Made by a program: the position numbers and the translations under genes. Shown here in pieces: positions 1-12,109 of a stretch of 64,000 nucleotides of DNA. The notes below the pieces were generated by a model. The model was not told where the DNA came from, did no database searches, and saw only the letters and a list, made by a program, of their open reading frames with translations. This DNA comes from Rhinopomastus cyanomelas (Eukaryota > Chordata > Aves > Bucerotiformes > Rhinopomastidae): assembly GCA_013400115.1 (NCBI GenBank), contig VXBP01002229.1, positions 1 to 64,000 of the forward strand, written 5' to 3'. Every line of letters starts with the position of its first letter. Position 1 is the first letter of the stretch.

Positions 1-400
1 GACTGTGGCTGGCTGGCTGAGTGGGTCTCCCAGCAAATATCATAGTAGCTAAAATCCCCCATGAGAACCAGGGCCTGTAGCTGTGAGGCTGCTGTCAGCT
101 GCCTGTAGAAAACCTCATCACCTTCCTCATTCTGATCTAGTGGCCTGTAATAGACACCCACAACAATGTCACCCATGGCAGCCTGCCCCTTAATCCACAC
201 TCACAAACCCTCAACTCTCTCTTCATCCGCCCCTGGACAGAACTCAAGACATTCCAGTTGCTCTCTCATGTAAAAAGCAACTCCTCCACCCTGCCTTGAA
301 CCAGCACCTATCCGAGGAGCAGGTAAGCACATCTCTTCTTCCCCACTACTTGTCAGAATGGTTTTTATCCATCACTACTTCAGCTGCTCCCCTCTTGTAC
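1..400 (-). mobile_element. CR1 fragment, ORF2 endonuclease region
   Basis: Read on the minus strand this gives degraded CR1 endonuclease sequence, with GGVAFYMREQLECLE, then GDIVVGVYYRP, then LMGDF. It is cut by the window edge and interrupted by stops and frame changes. Confidence 0.8.
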
Positions 401-3400
401 ATAAAGTATACGTGAAGGCACATACATACAAGCTTGTTCATGACTTCCCTGTGATTCATCCCATCATAAATGTTTGTCACTTCCTATTTCACAGACAAGT
501 GGCTTTGTTTGCTTAAGCAACCTAGTGCTGTTCCTAAAGCAAAAGTTTTGGAGAGCAGCAGAGGTTTCTCTAGGCTGGCTTGCGCATGACCACTGTTATC
601 AGACCCAGCGGTGAAATATTACCGCTGAAGTTTAACTTAAGCAGGGGGAGCACACAACTTACCAGAAGAAAATATAGGTCTGCTAGCGAGTTTCTTATTC
701 CCTTCAAATTCTTTTCAGCGTGATTACACTCCTGGTCTGCACTGCAATCACAAAGCCAATGAGATGGGTTAGGTCTTGTGACCTAGGACACCGGTGCAAG
801 AGTTTCAACAAAGGGTAAAGCAGGACTTACTTCTCTCTGATGTACATGTAGTTGTAAACTGCAAGCAGGCACTGATTAGTCTATTATCCACAGTAACTGT
901 GTGAAGAGGTTGGACAAGACCACAGACCACACACACACACACACACACACACACGAAACCTTTCTGAATCATGTGTGAGATTTTGAAGTGATCTCAGATG
1001 TGGACAATTATTTGCTTTAATGTTGCCTTTGTTCACTTTGGGACTTCAAAAACCAAGAGAGGCAGCTCTCACTGCCTGATATAATCCCGTGTCATTTGAG
1101 CTCCTCTTAGACTGAGCTGCATTTTCAACATGCTCCAGGCAGAAAGATGATGAAGTAATGGCAAGTGTACCCAGAAACAAAGACCATAGTTCATGTCATC
1201 CTGTGTGTGAAACACAGTTTCTCAGATTTGGTGAAGAGAGCTTAAGTCAGTGATGTTTATTTTTCTGTCAGATGAACACAACCACAAAAACCACATTTAC
1301 TGATCCAATTCTCTGTTATATACTAAATACTCATGCCAGTAAACACAGATCTGCTTCTCAAGTCTCAGCAGCAAAACCACAACAGTATCACTAGACAGAC
1401 TTAGGGTTTCAATGACACTAGCACACTTGCAAGAAAAATATAAAGGTGTATTTCAAAAATAAACAAACAAAATCCCACTGAACTTCTGGCTCCAGACACC
1501 CTCCGTTTACTCCTGTCCATAGCTTTAGCAGCCATGGCTAGCACTGTGTGTGAGGCACAGAGACAAGACTATGAGTACTTCAGCAGTTGTGCTGTGCTGT
1601 AGTGTGGCCTGTAGCGTGGCATCATGCCACAGCACCCACTCAGTATTTAGGCATCGGTGCTAGAATCAAACTGTTTCACGCAGAGAACACTGCAGTCCCT
1701 CGTGGTTTATTATTTTCAAATAGTTTCCAAAAGGCCATGCCCCATAACCTTCCTGAAATGAAGGCACATCAGTACTCCTAAAGAGCAACTGTTTCAGTCT
1801 GCAGCCTACTGTTTGCTAAAACATCCCCCTGCAAATTGTGGTGGGTTCTTCCCAGCTGTTGGGGTGTTTTCAGTCTAACTCGGAAGTGAGTGGTGAAGGA
1901 CCGGTTCAAACGTTAACACCTGGGTTGATCCCAGCCTTTACTGCCCAAGAACTGCCCTATGATCAAACACCTTTTCCAAACATTCTCATCTTTTATGTGC
2001 TTACCTGCAGCAAAGTCTTTCTAGCCTGAACGTTTTTACATATCTAGCTCAGGAATCTTGAGAGAGGAAGGGGAGGGTGGGCTTAGTGATTGGCAATTCC
2101 AACAGCTCTTTTCTGACAAAAACCACAGAATTTCCTCTTCTCAGTTGTGACTACAACTCATATCTACAATGAATATATCAAATTGACCTCATACCATTTC
2201 ATTTTGAACTGAAAATGTATTTTATAGTACCATAAAACTCTTTGCAAGCTGCAAAGAGCTAGAGATGCAGGCACCTATAAGAATATGTACTTTTACTGCA
2301 TAACCTTTGCTCTGTGACCTTCAGCTGCAGCTCAGAAATAAAGTATTTAAATGACACTCCTGACACAACACAATTGAGATAAGCAGGTAAGTGAAATGAT
2401 CTGGAAATACTGTTCATTGCTGGCATTAAACATGCAATCTGAACAAACTGCAGAAACTGCTAATCACTAAAACTCTCATTTAAGCATTTGGACTAGTCCA
2501 ACATGCAGTGAAGACTCTGCACATTTTTAGCATAGCAGGGGAGAAACAAAAAATACTTCCTTGAAGTTGAGAGCTGAAATAATAGGAAGAGAAGGTTGTG
2601 GCAGTATCATACCCATTAAGTAATAAAATCTGCTCCCGTTCTTGAATTTACAATTAAGGTGTTTCCCCATAGGCAGTGCTGCAGCACTAATCATTGACCT
2701 AAATCAAGGGCCAAAATCATAAAGATTGGAATTTTCATATAAGCAGAAAATAAATCTTAGACTATTAGAAGCTGCTGTAGGTTTTTTCAAAAATAAGCTT
2801 ACTGAAAGCACATGCTAGTCTTTGATTGATGAGTCAGGACACATCAATACCATAACTGCTTTGTTCACGTGAGGGTGCACTCCGTTGGCTTCACTTGCAA
2901 GCCCTGACAAAACAATCTTTGGTCAACTATGGACATTTTAGTCTTTGGACAGCACTTGCTCTTCAAAACCAGTTTCACCTTTGGCCCCTTCTTGCACATA
3001 ACAGATGCCAGAAGAAGGACAGGTTTCTGCCTGTCTCAGCCACACTTGTGCAGAACTGTTCTACAGTCTAGGTCTGTGTATCCAGGCACTTACTATTTTC
3101 AAGTAGGATGCTAACAGGCGTTTATGGTTCTAGACCTCAGCTGCTTACCTGGCCTACAGAAAATTTATCTTATGCTATTGCTACCTTTTCCTCTAGAGTT
3201 ATTTCACAGCAGTGTGGAACAATGTTTGTGAACAAAGAAATATTATGGAGACAAGCCATGAATGAAGACGTAAAGAATGAAATAATAACCACCAAAGCCA
3301 CAGGGATTTTCTCTGACAGTAAGCACAGCCAGTATTTCTTCTAGCTTTGCCCAAGAGGAGGCAAACCCAGCAAATCTATAGCAGATGTGTAAAGGGTGAG

Positions 3401-6100
3401 AAACTGGAAGCAAACGGATCACCTGAAATTAGGCAAAAGTAGTGCAACACTAGGAAAGACTTTGGTTTCTTTGCAGAACAGCAGCCAAAACAAGGCAAAC
3501 GCACTGCAGGCAATTCAAATGGAACTGAACAGCCCACAGCAACGAAAGCAACTGTGATTCTAAAGTAACAACTGTCTTTCTTCAGCTGATCTCTCTTGTG
3601 GCTTTGCTTACATTGCCTTTCGTGCTTGTGAAGGTGAGAAGTGCTCTGTAGGCACTGAAGGAAAATTTACTGGACTCACTAAGCCCAGGAACACTTACTT
3701 GCCTGAAGTAGCTTCACACCTCCAAACACGTTTGGCTGCATTTCTGAGCAGTCACAGAGATGTGAAAGAAATACATGACATTACAGAGAATCTTTGGACA
3801 TGATCCATGTTCACCTTCACTCTGTGCATAGGTACCATGACACGGACTGTTTATGACCAAAACAACCCGCACTGAATGTTGATAAAGTAACACAGTTCTA
3901 CCATGGAAGAGAAACACCTGAAGTTCACAATACTACGTAGACAGCTGCCAGCAAGGCAAGAATCAGAGCTAATGTGTTTTAAGGTTAGTTTTTATTCAGA
4001 TAAAACCCCTCTCAGTAATACTTCTGTCTCAGGAAGTCCTTTATTAGTTAAGAAATAATCTCTTCAATACCTTAGTTATTGGTCTTCCACTGTATGAAAT
4101 GTACAAAATTAATGTCATTCTCTTTGAGTCTTTATTCTGAGGGCCTTGAACTCCTCTTTGTCTGTCTAAAAGAGACTTGTTTGCTGTTTTGTTTATAGTT
4201 CCCAAGCTGCATGAAACAACCCTTTTCTAGAAACAATGAGGCATGAGCTAATGTATTTATTATCCCCAGTATCACTGTGTTTTCTTTGTGTTACATCATT
4301 CATGAAAGCCAGGTTATTTGCTTCCCCCAGGACACAGTCCAGTTTCCAGTGTTGGGCACTAGTCAGAATCAGTGCTAGTTAAGCTAGTTAAGCTTAAAGG
4401 AATTTTTAAAGCCACCTTTACCAGCATCACCTAGACTCATTTGCCTGTCTCTTGACTTCAGCATTCTGCATAAGGTGAGTAATGCCTCATCCCCCTATTT
4501 TGCTGTATTATACGGAAGCGATTTAGAAAACTCATTATATACTATCATCTTTTGGGTTGAAGACCAGGTAATAAGTAATCTCCTGCTGGTTATATGGCAG
4601 TTATGACTGTGTGCTTAAGTTTCTTCAAAGACACCCTTTGTACTCACTATCACTTCATAGAGTCCAGCTGTGTGGCCTTGGATAAAAGCAGAAGTCCTTC
4701 TTGGCTCTAGTGAGATTTCCACACAGGGCCAGAAACAGCAATGAGCCTGCAACTGTAAGGTGATAAGCATCAGGTGGTGCCCAGTTACAGCACAGGAACT
4801 GGTGGGCACGCTGCAAAAGTGATAGTGTTTGGATGTTTTACCTACTGTACGCTGCCTGTCCGTGCTCTTCCTGAAGCACATCTGTGCAGTGCAGACCCAG
4901 AGGTACGGCACGCAGCACTTTCAAACACTTTGCCACAAACCAGCAATGAAGCAGAACTCCAAAAAAAACCCAATTGACATCCAACACTTTCCTCAAAGAT
5001 TGACTTTCTTTCTAATTAGTCATAAAAGTGACCAAAGATGGTGCTAGTGTGGATGCAGTATTAGTAGCCTGTAAAGACACAAGTTTAACCTGGTACAGAG
5101 CGCAGAGCTGAGCAACATAAGTGAGTTGAAGATGAACAGCAAGAAAACCAAAAGTCTGTAACTAGAGTTTTCAACTTCAAAAAGCAAAACCTGCATGAGA
5201 CCATGTTTATCATGTTAGAGGTTTACAGGTAAAGAGTACACATATAATATTTGCATAAGGTTTACTGCATTTCCCTTGAAACCTTAAGACTTCCTTGTTC
5301 ATGTCTCCACCCTCCCACCAAAGGAAAGAGAGATGTGCCAAAGCCTCCATATACATAAAGAACACTGAATTTGGGTGTCTATAAATATTAAAATTAGAAG
5401 CCAAACATGATTCTGTGAGATTGCAGAGAGGTATCACAACACCAGTAAAAAGCCAGTTAAAAAAGATCTGAAGAGCCATGAAGATAGAAATCTAATTTGT
5501 TGTCAGCATAGTTTACAGAAAGTATTGATTAAAAAACAAAAGAAGAAAACAACCCAACACAACAAAAACCAGTTATTTGGGGAATTGGCCATTTTTTATT
5601 GACACAAGTTAGAAAATTCCTTGTGTGAGCACACCTGAAGAAAGTGGAACACAGCTCTGCACACCAGAATGCTGAATTTAACGCAAGGTGAGCACTTAAC
5701 AGCAAATTATGTATACTTAGGAACAATTTTGCTTAATTAGCAGCCAGTGAGAGTATCACTGATTTTGTTTAATGACTCGTCATTACATAACCAATAATTA
5801 CAGGAAGATCAGAGACAGATCTAAATATTTTTAGGTGCAGGCCTCATGGTGGTGAGTATTTCTCACCATAAAACTTTGGATAGAACCAGGAAGCTGACGC
5901 TCCATGGTTTTAGGTTACCTGTTATCTCTAAACATGGGTAATCCTCTACATGTCTTTGACCTTTTCACTATGTCATATATCATTGTGTCACTGTAAAAGA
6001 CACCAGTGGACATGGAGAAGACTAGAGTCATCAGCCCCCCCAAGCAAATATGCAGCCAGCTAAGGGTGGGAGAGAGAGTAAGACGAAGGAAAAGCAATTT
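401..6100. other. Intergenic, no gene recognised
   Basis: AT-rich DNA with only short random frames. Apart from the CA repeat near 930 I see no convincing exon, RNA gene or mobile element. By human gene order this lies between FAM81A and GCNT3. Confidence 0.5.
929..954. repeat. (CA)n microsatellite
   Basis: Uninterrupted CA run of about 13 units. Confidence 0.95.
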
Positions 6101-6104
6101 TAAC

Positions 6105-6292
6105 AATTAACCAGAATCATCTAGGTTGAAAAAGATCTTTAAATTCATAGAGTGCAACTGTTAACCTAGCACTGCCAACTATACGAGTAAAATCTGCCAC
6201 TAAGCACCACACCCACACACCTATACAACCTGTTCCTTCTTGAAGTCACTCTTCTCACCTCTGCACACTTAGAGAAAAAGGCTCCATCTACA
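6105..6292 (-). mobile_element. Old CR1 3'-end fragment
   Basis: Plus-strand text resembles the reverse complement of a CR1 3' end (AGAATCATCTAGGTTGAAAA, then a GAGTGCAACTGTTAACC-like block and the CACTAAGCACCACACC region). It is diverged and lacks coding sequence. Confidence 0.65.
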
Positions 6293-6494
6293 AAGGTTCA
6301 TCTACAGAGTTAATAGGGAAATTATTTTGAAAGGAGGCAGACAGGGCCTCTGTGATAACAGGTCAGAGGTGCCCCATGCCAGATGTAAAAACCTTCACCA
6401 GTCACCTAGTCTGGTTGTGCCTTTGTGAAGAGAGACATCTTTCAGAATGAGGTTAAGCAGATAAAAACCAAAAAAAAGAAGTTGGTGGGGTGCA

Positions 6495-6695
6495 GGAAGT
6501 GTGAGAAACTATCACATCAAAACCAGCGAGGAAGGTGAAGGGGACAAGGGGGCTCTGGGGGAAGCTGCAGTCTCTGGAGAGAAGCTCACACAGGAGGAGG
6601 TTTTGGAACACGAAGTGTGGCCTGTGGAGGACCCATGCCAGAGCAGGTTTATCCTGAAGGACTGCAGCCTGCAGAAAGAGCCCCACTGAATCAGT
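6495..6695 (+). mobile_element. Possible endogenous-retrovirus LTR remnant
   Basis: The G-rich segment with GTGGAGGACCCATGCC, GAGCAGGTTT and GAAGGACTGCAGCCTG resembles a repeated motif of avian ERVL-type LTRs as I remember them. There is no coding content and the boundaries are uncertain. Confidence 0.4.
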
Positions 6696-6699
6696 TCAC

Positions 6700-9560
6700 A
6701 GAGGAAAGTGCATTGCTTTCTGCTTACACTTATGCCTCATGCACACACTCCCTCCTATTTAAGGTCTGCTTCACTATCTAAAGGACACACAGAGAACAAA
6801 CAGCTATCAGACTCAAAGGTTAAATGAGAGTCATCGTGCCGGGAATATAAAATTCCTCTGTTGTCACAAACATCCTGGAAAACTCAGAAGTTAGCTATCT
6901 GTGAGCTAGTAATGCCCACAAAGCAATCAGCAAACACTGGAGAATCCACATCACAAAGCACACTACACCTCCAAACCAATCCACATGGCATAACCTCTCT
7001 CCTGAAAAGTGAGAGTAAGTAAAAGTATACAAAAAGCAGCACGATGATAAAAGCCACAGTGTCCTGATAGCTTAACAGTGATACTACAGTTCTGAGGTGG
7101 AGTCCTTCAAAATCCCTACGCAGTGGTCTGGACTGTACAGATCCCAACTTTAATATACTTTTTTTAAAAAAGGAATATTATCAAATCGTTTGTGACCAAG
7201 AAGCTAAAACCAAAACTCTCAGCCCACGCAAGCACTGGAATAGAACTCTGTAGCATGTACAAGGCTGGTCTCAGGTAGCTATTTGATTTTGTCAGCAGAC
7301 CTTACTAGTTCCCTATGTTTCGTTGACGTCACGCTAACACAGCTGACTGTGTTCGTGTATACACGTGTGACCATATACAAAAATCCCCTCGGTACACACT
7401 TTAGTAACCACCACTTCAGGCTGATTCCTCACAGTGAGCTCTGCTTGTCCCCTCTTTATTAATACTGCTCCCTAGGGCAAAACCTTGTTTCTGTGACAAG
7501 CCATGTGCTAGTGAACCCACTGAGGGTATGAGCATTTTCAGCACTACCTAAATGTTTACAGGGTGCTCACTAGTTGTGGTGGCACCACCAGCAAACTATC
7601 ATCTTTTTTTTTGCCCCCTTAGAGGAGCAAGAAAATACCTGTTTCTGTTCCATTCTCCAGTGCATTTATCTGAACCACAACCTAAAAGCTGTGCCATTAG
7701 GTAACAGCTCACCTCGGGATGATCCATCACTTAGCTAAAAAAGCAGGGACTTCTGACTTGATACAGCTTACTGAAAAGGCAGTGAGTACCAAAAGGCACT
7801 AAGGCAATGTGGTACTTACTTATCGAAGCTGGTTTTACCCGAGTCTTCACACTTCATTCTTGGATATCAACAAAGGAATTCTGGACTTGAATAAACATTG
7901 GTCTTTCTTACAACAGCCAAGTGATCTTGAACCCATGGCCATCGCTAGGAAACACCTGAACTCATCTCTGGGCCATTCCTTGCCATTTCAAATATAAACT
8001 GCTTCAGAGAGTTGTGGCCTATTGCACATTTCTGAAAAAAGCCAACCACAAAAATCTTAATTATGAACCTTCTCACAGATGGACTTCTGCAGGATTGTCA
8101 TCTAAGCATGACTAAATCATCCTTCTCTGACATCATAATCTACTACAGGATCTCCAGGCTGTTGCTGTCTTTATGTAGGTGATCACATGGATCTGGTTTC
8201 TCTGTACTCCAGTATCCTTGCCGCAGGGCACTGGTTCTACACACACTTTTAAAAAGTCACTTTTGTATTCATAGAGACATTCATCATCATAAAACAAAGT
8301 CAAAGCCAATGATCTGAGCCCACAGTGTCAAGTGAAGTATTTAGAAGTTATATAGATAAAAATATCCATATTAAGAGTTTTTAATCCCTATTTAGTATCA
8401 GACAAAGTCCTTAGTTGTTGGGCTTTGCCAACAAAACATCATTTTCTACAAGCTAACACTTCTCTCACAGAACAAAAAGCCATGTTGCAGAAAGCACACT
8501 GTTAATTACACTTGATTTTGTTCCATTTCATGTGTCTTTAAGGATTAAATTGTTTTATCAATTCCAAAAACTTCACCAAGGTTTTTGACAGCATCTTCAA
8601 GAAGTGTAATAATCCTATGACATTGTGCACATGTGTGACTTGTGATGCTGGCCAGCACAAAGTGGGGGTTTTCTTAGCTTTTGGCACTGTTCAGAGAAAG
8701 AATTCAAAAGTACAACTGAGAACACTGAAAACACATTTTTCAAGGCTCAGGTTAGACTTAGCAATTGTTGACAAAACTGTAAGGGTACAGTCTGGCAAAG
8801 GCATCCTGAAGAGGAATACAGGTGCACGAAGTGCACCAAGACAATTATAATTATCCCATTCCAGGAGTATCTTGTACCTTTCCTCAGATGTCAAAGAAAA
8901 TTATTTCTAGGGTAAAGGTAACAATTCAAGAAATGTTTTTGCATTTTGAAACTGAGGAGGTAACTTCAGCTGTTTTCTTGAAGCCAAGCAGCACTGTACT
9001 CACACCACCTGTCCTCAGTCCAGCTGCGGCTTCTCCAAGTTTGGTTCCCTGATACATCTAGAGCAAGGAAAAAACCTCCCCAAATTAAACAAAGTGCACC
9101 TTCGTATCTTAAGAAACCTGTGTTAGACATTTTGATTTATCATTGCAGCTGTTGAAACTGGCCCTGTCCTCCTTTAAGCAAACACTTTGCAGCAAATTAT
9201 TTATAATTATGGCCTCTGTCTTAACCTTGTGCTTCCACTGTAGAAGCAGAGCTCTCACTTTGCCCAGCTACCCAACATCTTTTGCAATTAACCTTCTGCT
9301 AAAGGTCAAACTGCTCTAGGCCAGCAGAAGGGTCGTTGCAGCCCTGTCACTCCCTTTATTCACCTGTAAGTCAAAATGACCTGAACACTGGAAAAGCAGG
9401 TTCGATCACAAAGTCATCTAGTAAAGACTTCCCTAAAAGCAAGTTACGCAGGGTTGCATTCTTGGGGAATTTTCTTCACGTTACGCACTAGACAGGAGTA
9501 AGATAAAATACCCTCTTTTAAACAGACATGTCAGATACACAACCACCACCTCCCGTGCTG
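6700..9560. other. Intergenic upstream of GCNT3
   Basis: No gene recognised. A noncoding first exon and promoter of GCNT3 are expected somewhere here but cannot be placed from sequence. A perfect CRE palindrome TGACGTCA sits at 7324-7331. Confidence 0.4.
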
Positions 9561-9751
9561 ATAAAGCTGAGCACAGCCACGCCATGTGGAGGGAGGAGAC
9601 TTTCTTCCACTCCCCTATAATTCACCTGTGCTTACGCTGTGCTTGCCGTGCCACTCCTTCACCACTCCCAGGGCAGGCGGCACCTGGCTCCTTGCTGCTC
9701 AGCCTGGAGCTCACCAAGGCAGTTGGTGACCCACACGTGGTGTGCAGGGCC

Positions 9752-11038
9752 ATGCGACTGTGCAGTGACCGGGGCCTCGCAGTGCGACGCCGTGCGGTGC
9801 TGCTGTGCTCCTTGCTGCTGGCAGCTGCCATCGCCCTGCGCGCTGCCACCGGGTCTTGCCCCACTGCGATTCCACACTGCCGCCTGCGCCACGCCCGAGC
9901 CCTGGAGCTAATCCCCAACAGGAGCATCAACTGCTCGGCTGTGGTCCAGGGGGACCAGGCTGCCATCCTGGAAGCCCAGCTCAGCAACCTGGAGGTGGCC
10001 AACAAACGAGTGCCATTGACGCCTGGTGAGTACCTGAACATGACGAAGGACTGCAGCAGCTTTAGGAAGAAACGACGCTTCATCGAGTTCCCACTGAGCC
10101 AGGAGGAGGAGGAGTTCCCCATTGCCTACTCCATGGTCATCCACAACAAGATCGAGATGTTTGAACGGCTCCTGAGGTCCCTCTACGCCCCTCAGAATGT
10201 CTACTGCGTCCACATTGACAGCAAGGCGCCAGCTGATTTCCAGAAGGCTGTGCGGGCCATCGTGTCCTGCTTCCCCAATGTCTTTGTGGCCAGCCACCTG
10301 GAGAAGGTGATCTATGCCTCCTGGTCCCGGCTGCAGGCTGACCTCAACTGCATGAAGGACCTATTGCAGAGCCCTGTACCTTGGCGCTACATCCTCAACA
10401 CCTGCGGCACTGACTTCCCCATCAAGACAAACGCCGAGATCATCCGTGCCCTGAAGGTGCTGCACGGTCATAACAGCATGGAGTCAGAGGAGCCCTCATC
10501 CATCAAGCAAGAGCGCTGGAGGTACCACTACACGGTGGGGGAGTCCATCTCCCGGACAGCCACTGAGAAACAGCCACCACCCCACAACTTTCCCATGTTC
10601 ACAGGCAACGCATACATTGTGGTGACGCGTGCCTTCGTGCAGCACGTCTTTGAGAATCCCACAGCACAGCAGTTCCTTGAGTGGGCCAAGGACACCTACA
10701 GCCCCGATGAGCACGTCTGGGCCACCCTGAACCGCATGCCCGGCGTGCCAGGCGCCACGCCCCGCAACAACAAGTACCACATGTCGGACATGAATGCACT
10801 GCCTCGCCTTGTCAAGTGGCAGTACCTGGAGGGGGATCCAAGTGCAGGCGCTCCCTACCCGCCCTGCACCGGCCAGCACCAGCGTGCCGTCTGCATCTAT
10901 GGCGTGGGTGATTTGCCTTGGATGCTGACCCAGCACCATCTCCTTGCCAATAAGTTTGACCCAGAGGTGGATGAGGCTGCCATTCAGTGCCTTGAGGAGC
11001 ACTTGCGGCACAAGGCCCTTTACGGCCAGGAGCACTGA
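9752..11038 (+). CDS. GCNT3: Core 2/core 4 beta-1,6-N-acetylglucosaminyltransferase (mucin type)
   Basis: Type II Golgi glycosyltransferase that adds beta-1,6-GlcNAc to core 1 and core 3 O-glycans of mucins. Starting at the ATG at 9752 the protein is 428 aa (human about 438). Seen: a short cytoplasmic tail ending in VRRR (11-14), one hydrophobic anchor (about 15-34), a stem, then the catalytic domain. Nine cysteines sit at 61, 101, 152, 173, 200, 218, 372, 381 and 413, almost the same numbering as the disulfide cysteines of C2GnT. E320 lies in SPDEH, where the family's catalytic base is found. Sequons are at N56, N60 and N96. GCNT3 is preferred over GCNT1 and GCNT4 from similarity around RSINCS and SMESE and from the neighbouring GTF2A2 and BNIP2. 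The frame stays open back to an ATG at 9584, 56 codons upstream. I chose 9752 because the tail and anchor then have normal length, both ATGs have G at -3, and a possible splice acceptor (ending CTCCCAG, near 9670) would remove 9584. A single coding exon is normal for this gene. Confidence 0.95.
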   Translation: MRLCSDRGLAVRRRAVLLCSLLLAAAIALRAATGSCPTAIPHCRLRHARALELIPNRSINCSAVVQGDQAAILEAQLSNLEVANKRVPLTPGEYLNMTKDCSSFRKKRRFIEFPLSQEEEEFPIAYSMVIHNKIEMFERLLRSLYAPQNVYCVHIDSKAPADFQKAVRAIVSCFPNVFVASHLEKVIYASWSRLQADLNCMKDLLQSPVPWRYILNTCGTDFPIKTNAEIIRALKVLHGHNSMESEEPSSIKQERWRYHYTVGESISRTATEKQPPPHNFPMFTGNAYIVVTRAFVQHVFENPTAQQFLEWAKDTYSPDEHVWATLNRMPGVPGATPRNNKYHMSDMNALPRLVKWQYLEGDPSAGAPYPPCTGQHQRAVCIYGVGDLPWMLTQHHLLANKFDPEVDEAAIQCLEEHLRHKALYGQEH

Positions 11039-11371
11039 GGGTCTAGCCTGGCTGGAGCTCCACACCATGAAGACAGAAAGCAGCTATTTATGGTCAGCAT
11101 GATGAGACTTTACGGGAATTTTCCAGTTGAGTACATGAGAAAAAGCAGGCTTTGGATGCTCTGAATTGCCTTCTGAGGGCATCTGCTGCACCATGACCAA
11201 TCTCCAGCCCCTGCATCTTCTCAGGACACAGAAAGCCTGTCGGGCTAAGTATTACCCAGCAGAGCCATAAAGCAGCACCTTCCCGCCTTTGCAGCGTGCA
11301 AGAGGTCAACCAGCTGTCAGGAAATCTACCTTCTCGGGAAGCCACTTTGAACACCGAGGTATCTGGTACAC

Positions 11372-11541
11372 TTGGGTTGGTGGTTGGACTCAATGATCTT
11401 AAAGGGCCTTTCCAGCTCAAGGCTGGTTGCGATCACAACCCGTGGATCTTGTGCTGAGGGGCGCGGTGAAGTGGTGACCTGGCAATGCTGGGTCTAAGGT
11501 TGGATGGTCTCTTCCAACCAAGGAGATGCTAGGATTGTGTG
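11372..11541 (+). mobile_element. Two CR1 3'-end fragments in series
   Basis: GGTTGGACTCAATGATCTTA (about 11381-11400) and, after about 60 bp, GTGACCTGGCAATGCTGG... followed by CTCTTCCAACCA are both CR1 3' termini in plus orientation, in the immediate 3' flank of GCNT3. Confidence 0.65.
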
Positions 11542-11975
11542 AAACAGCGGAGTCGGCGGGGATCCGCAGCGGGTCAGGCGGCAGGGAGGGACCCCGATGG
11601 CGAAGGGACCCCGATCGCGCAGGGAGGCTGCCGCGCGCGGAGCCGTCAGGCGGGAACGGCGCGCGGAGCCGTCAGGCGGGAACGGCGCGCGGCGCTGGCG
11701 GGCCCGGCGGAGGCGGCGGGCGCGGGGCGCGCTCCCCTCTCAGATGCGACGAGCGGGACGCCCCTCTCACCGCCGCCCCTGCCGAAAGGGGCACGGAGCT
11801 TCCTCGCCCTTCCCACGGGACTGCATCAGGGGCTGCCGTGGCTCCGCTTCCTGGTCCGAGCCGAGCCGGCAGTGAATTAATTGGCTTTTGTAGCAAGGAC
11901 GTGGCGGGACACCGCGCCCGGCGCCTGCGGCACTGCCCCTGCCTGGCGTCCGGCTGCGGCTTCTGAGACACTGTC
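11526..11975. promoter_or_regulatory. Orphan CpG-rich block with a 26-bp tandem repeat
   Basis: A dense CpG stretch about 0.5 kb after the GCNT3 stop. It contains a 26-bp unit (GCGCGCGGAGCC...) repeated 2.3 times at 11633-11692 and a repeated GGGACCCCGAT just before it. Open frames here are low-complexity and look fortuitous. It may be an unannotated promoter, a GC-rich GCNT3 3' UTR or an intragenic CpG island. Confidence 0.5.
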
Positions 11976-12020
11976 GTTTCTGTCAGTACCCATAAAAAAA
12001 AAAAAAGAGCCTTTCAAGAA

Positions 12021-12026
12021 AATAAA
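12021..12026 (+). terminator. Candidate polyadenylation signal AATAAA downstream of GCNT3
   Basis: This is the first canonical AATAAA I see on the plus strand after the GCNT3 stop. Using it would give a 3' UTR of about 1 kb that runs through a CpG-rich block, which would be unusual. A non-canonical signal nearer the stop is equally possible. Confidence 0.3.
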
Positions 12027-12109
12027 ATTTACTCAAACCGATGGCTCTTCGGTATTCTGTATCCTGTGGGCCTCTGGGTGCTGGCCGCGCTCCTAGGCAA
12101 AGCCAGTAA

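Noticed and set aside
9622..11068. Long minus-strand frames opposite GCNT3
   Set aside because: GC-rich antisense shadows of the GCNT3 coding exon, with no recognisable domain.
11526..11971. Frames of 92 to 146 codons in the CpG block
   Set aside because: Low-complexity Arg/Ala/Gly/Pro text in several frames at once; a composition effect.
11993..12006. A-run after the CpG block as the tail of a processed gene copy
   Set aside because: No parent coding sequence is recognisable before it and no target-site duplication was seen; CR1 rarely makes processed copies in birds.
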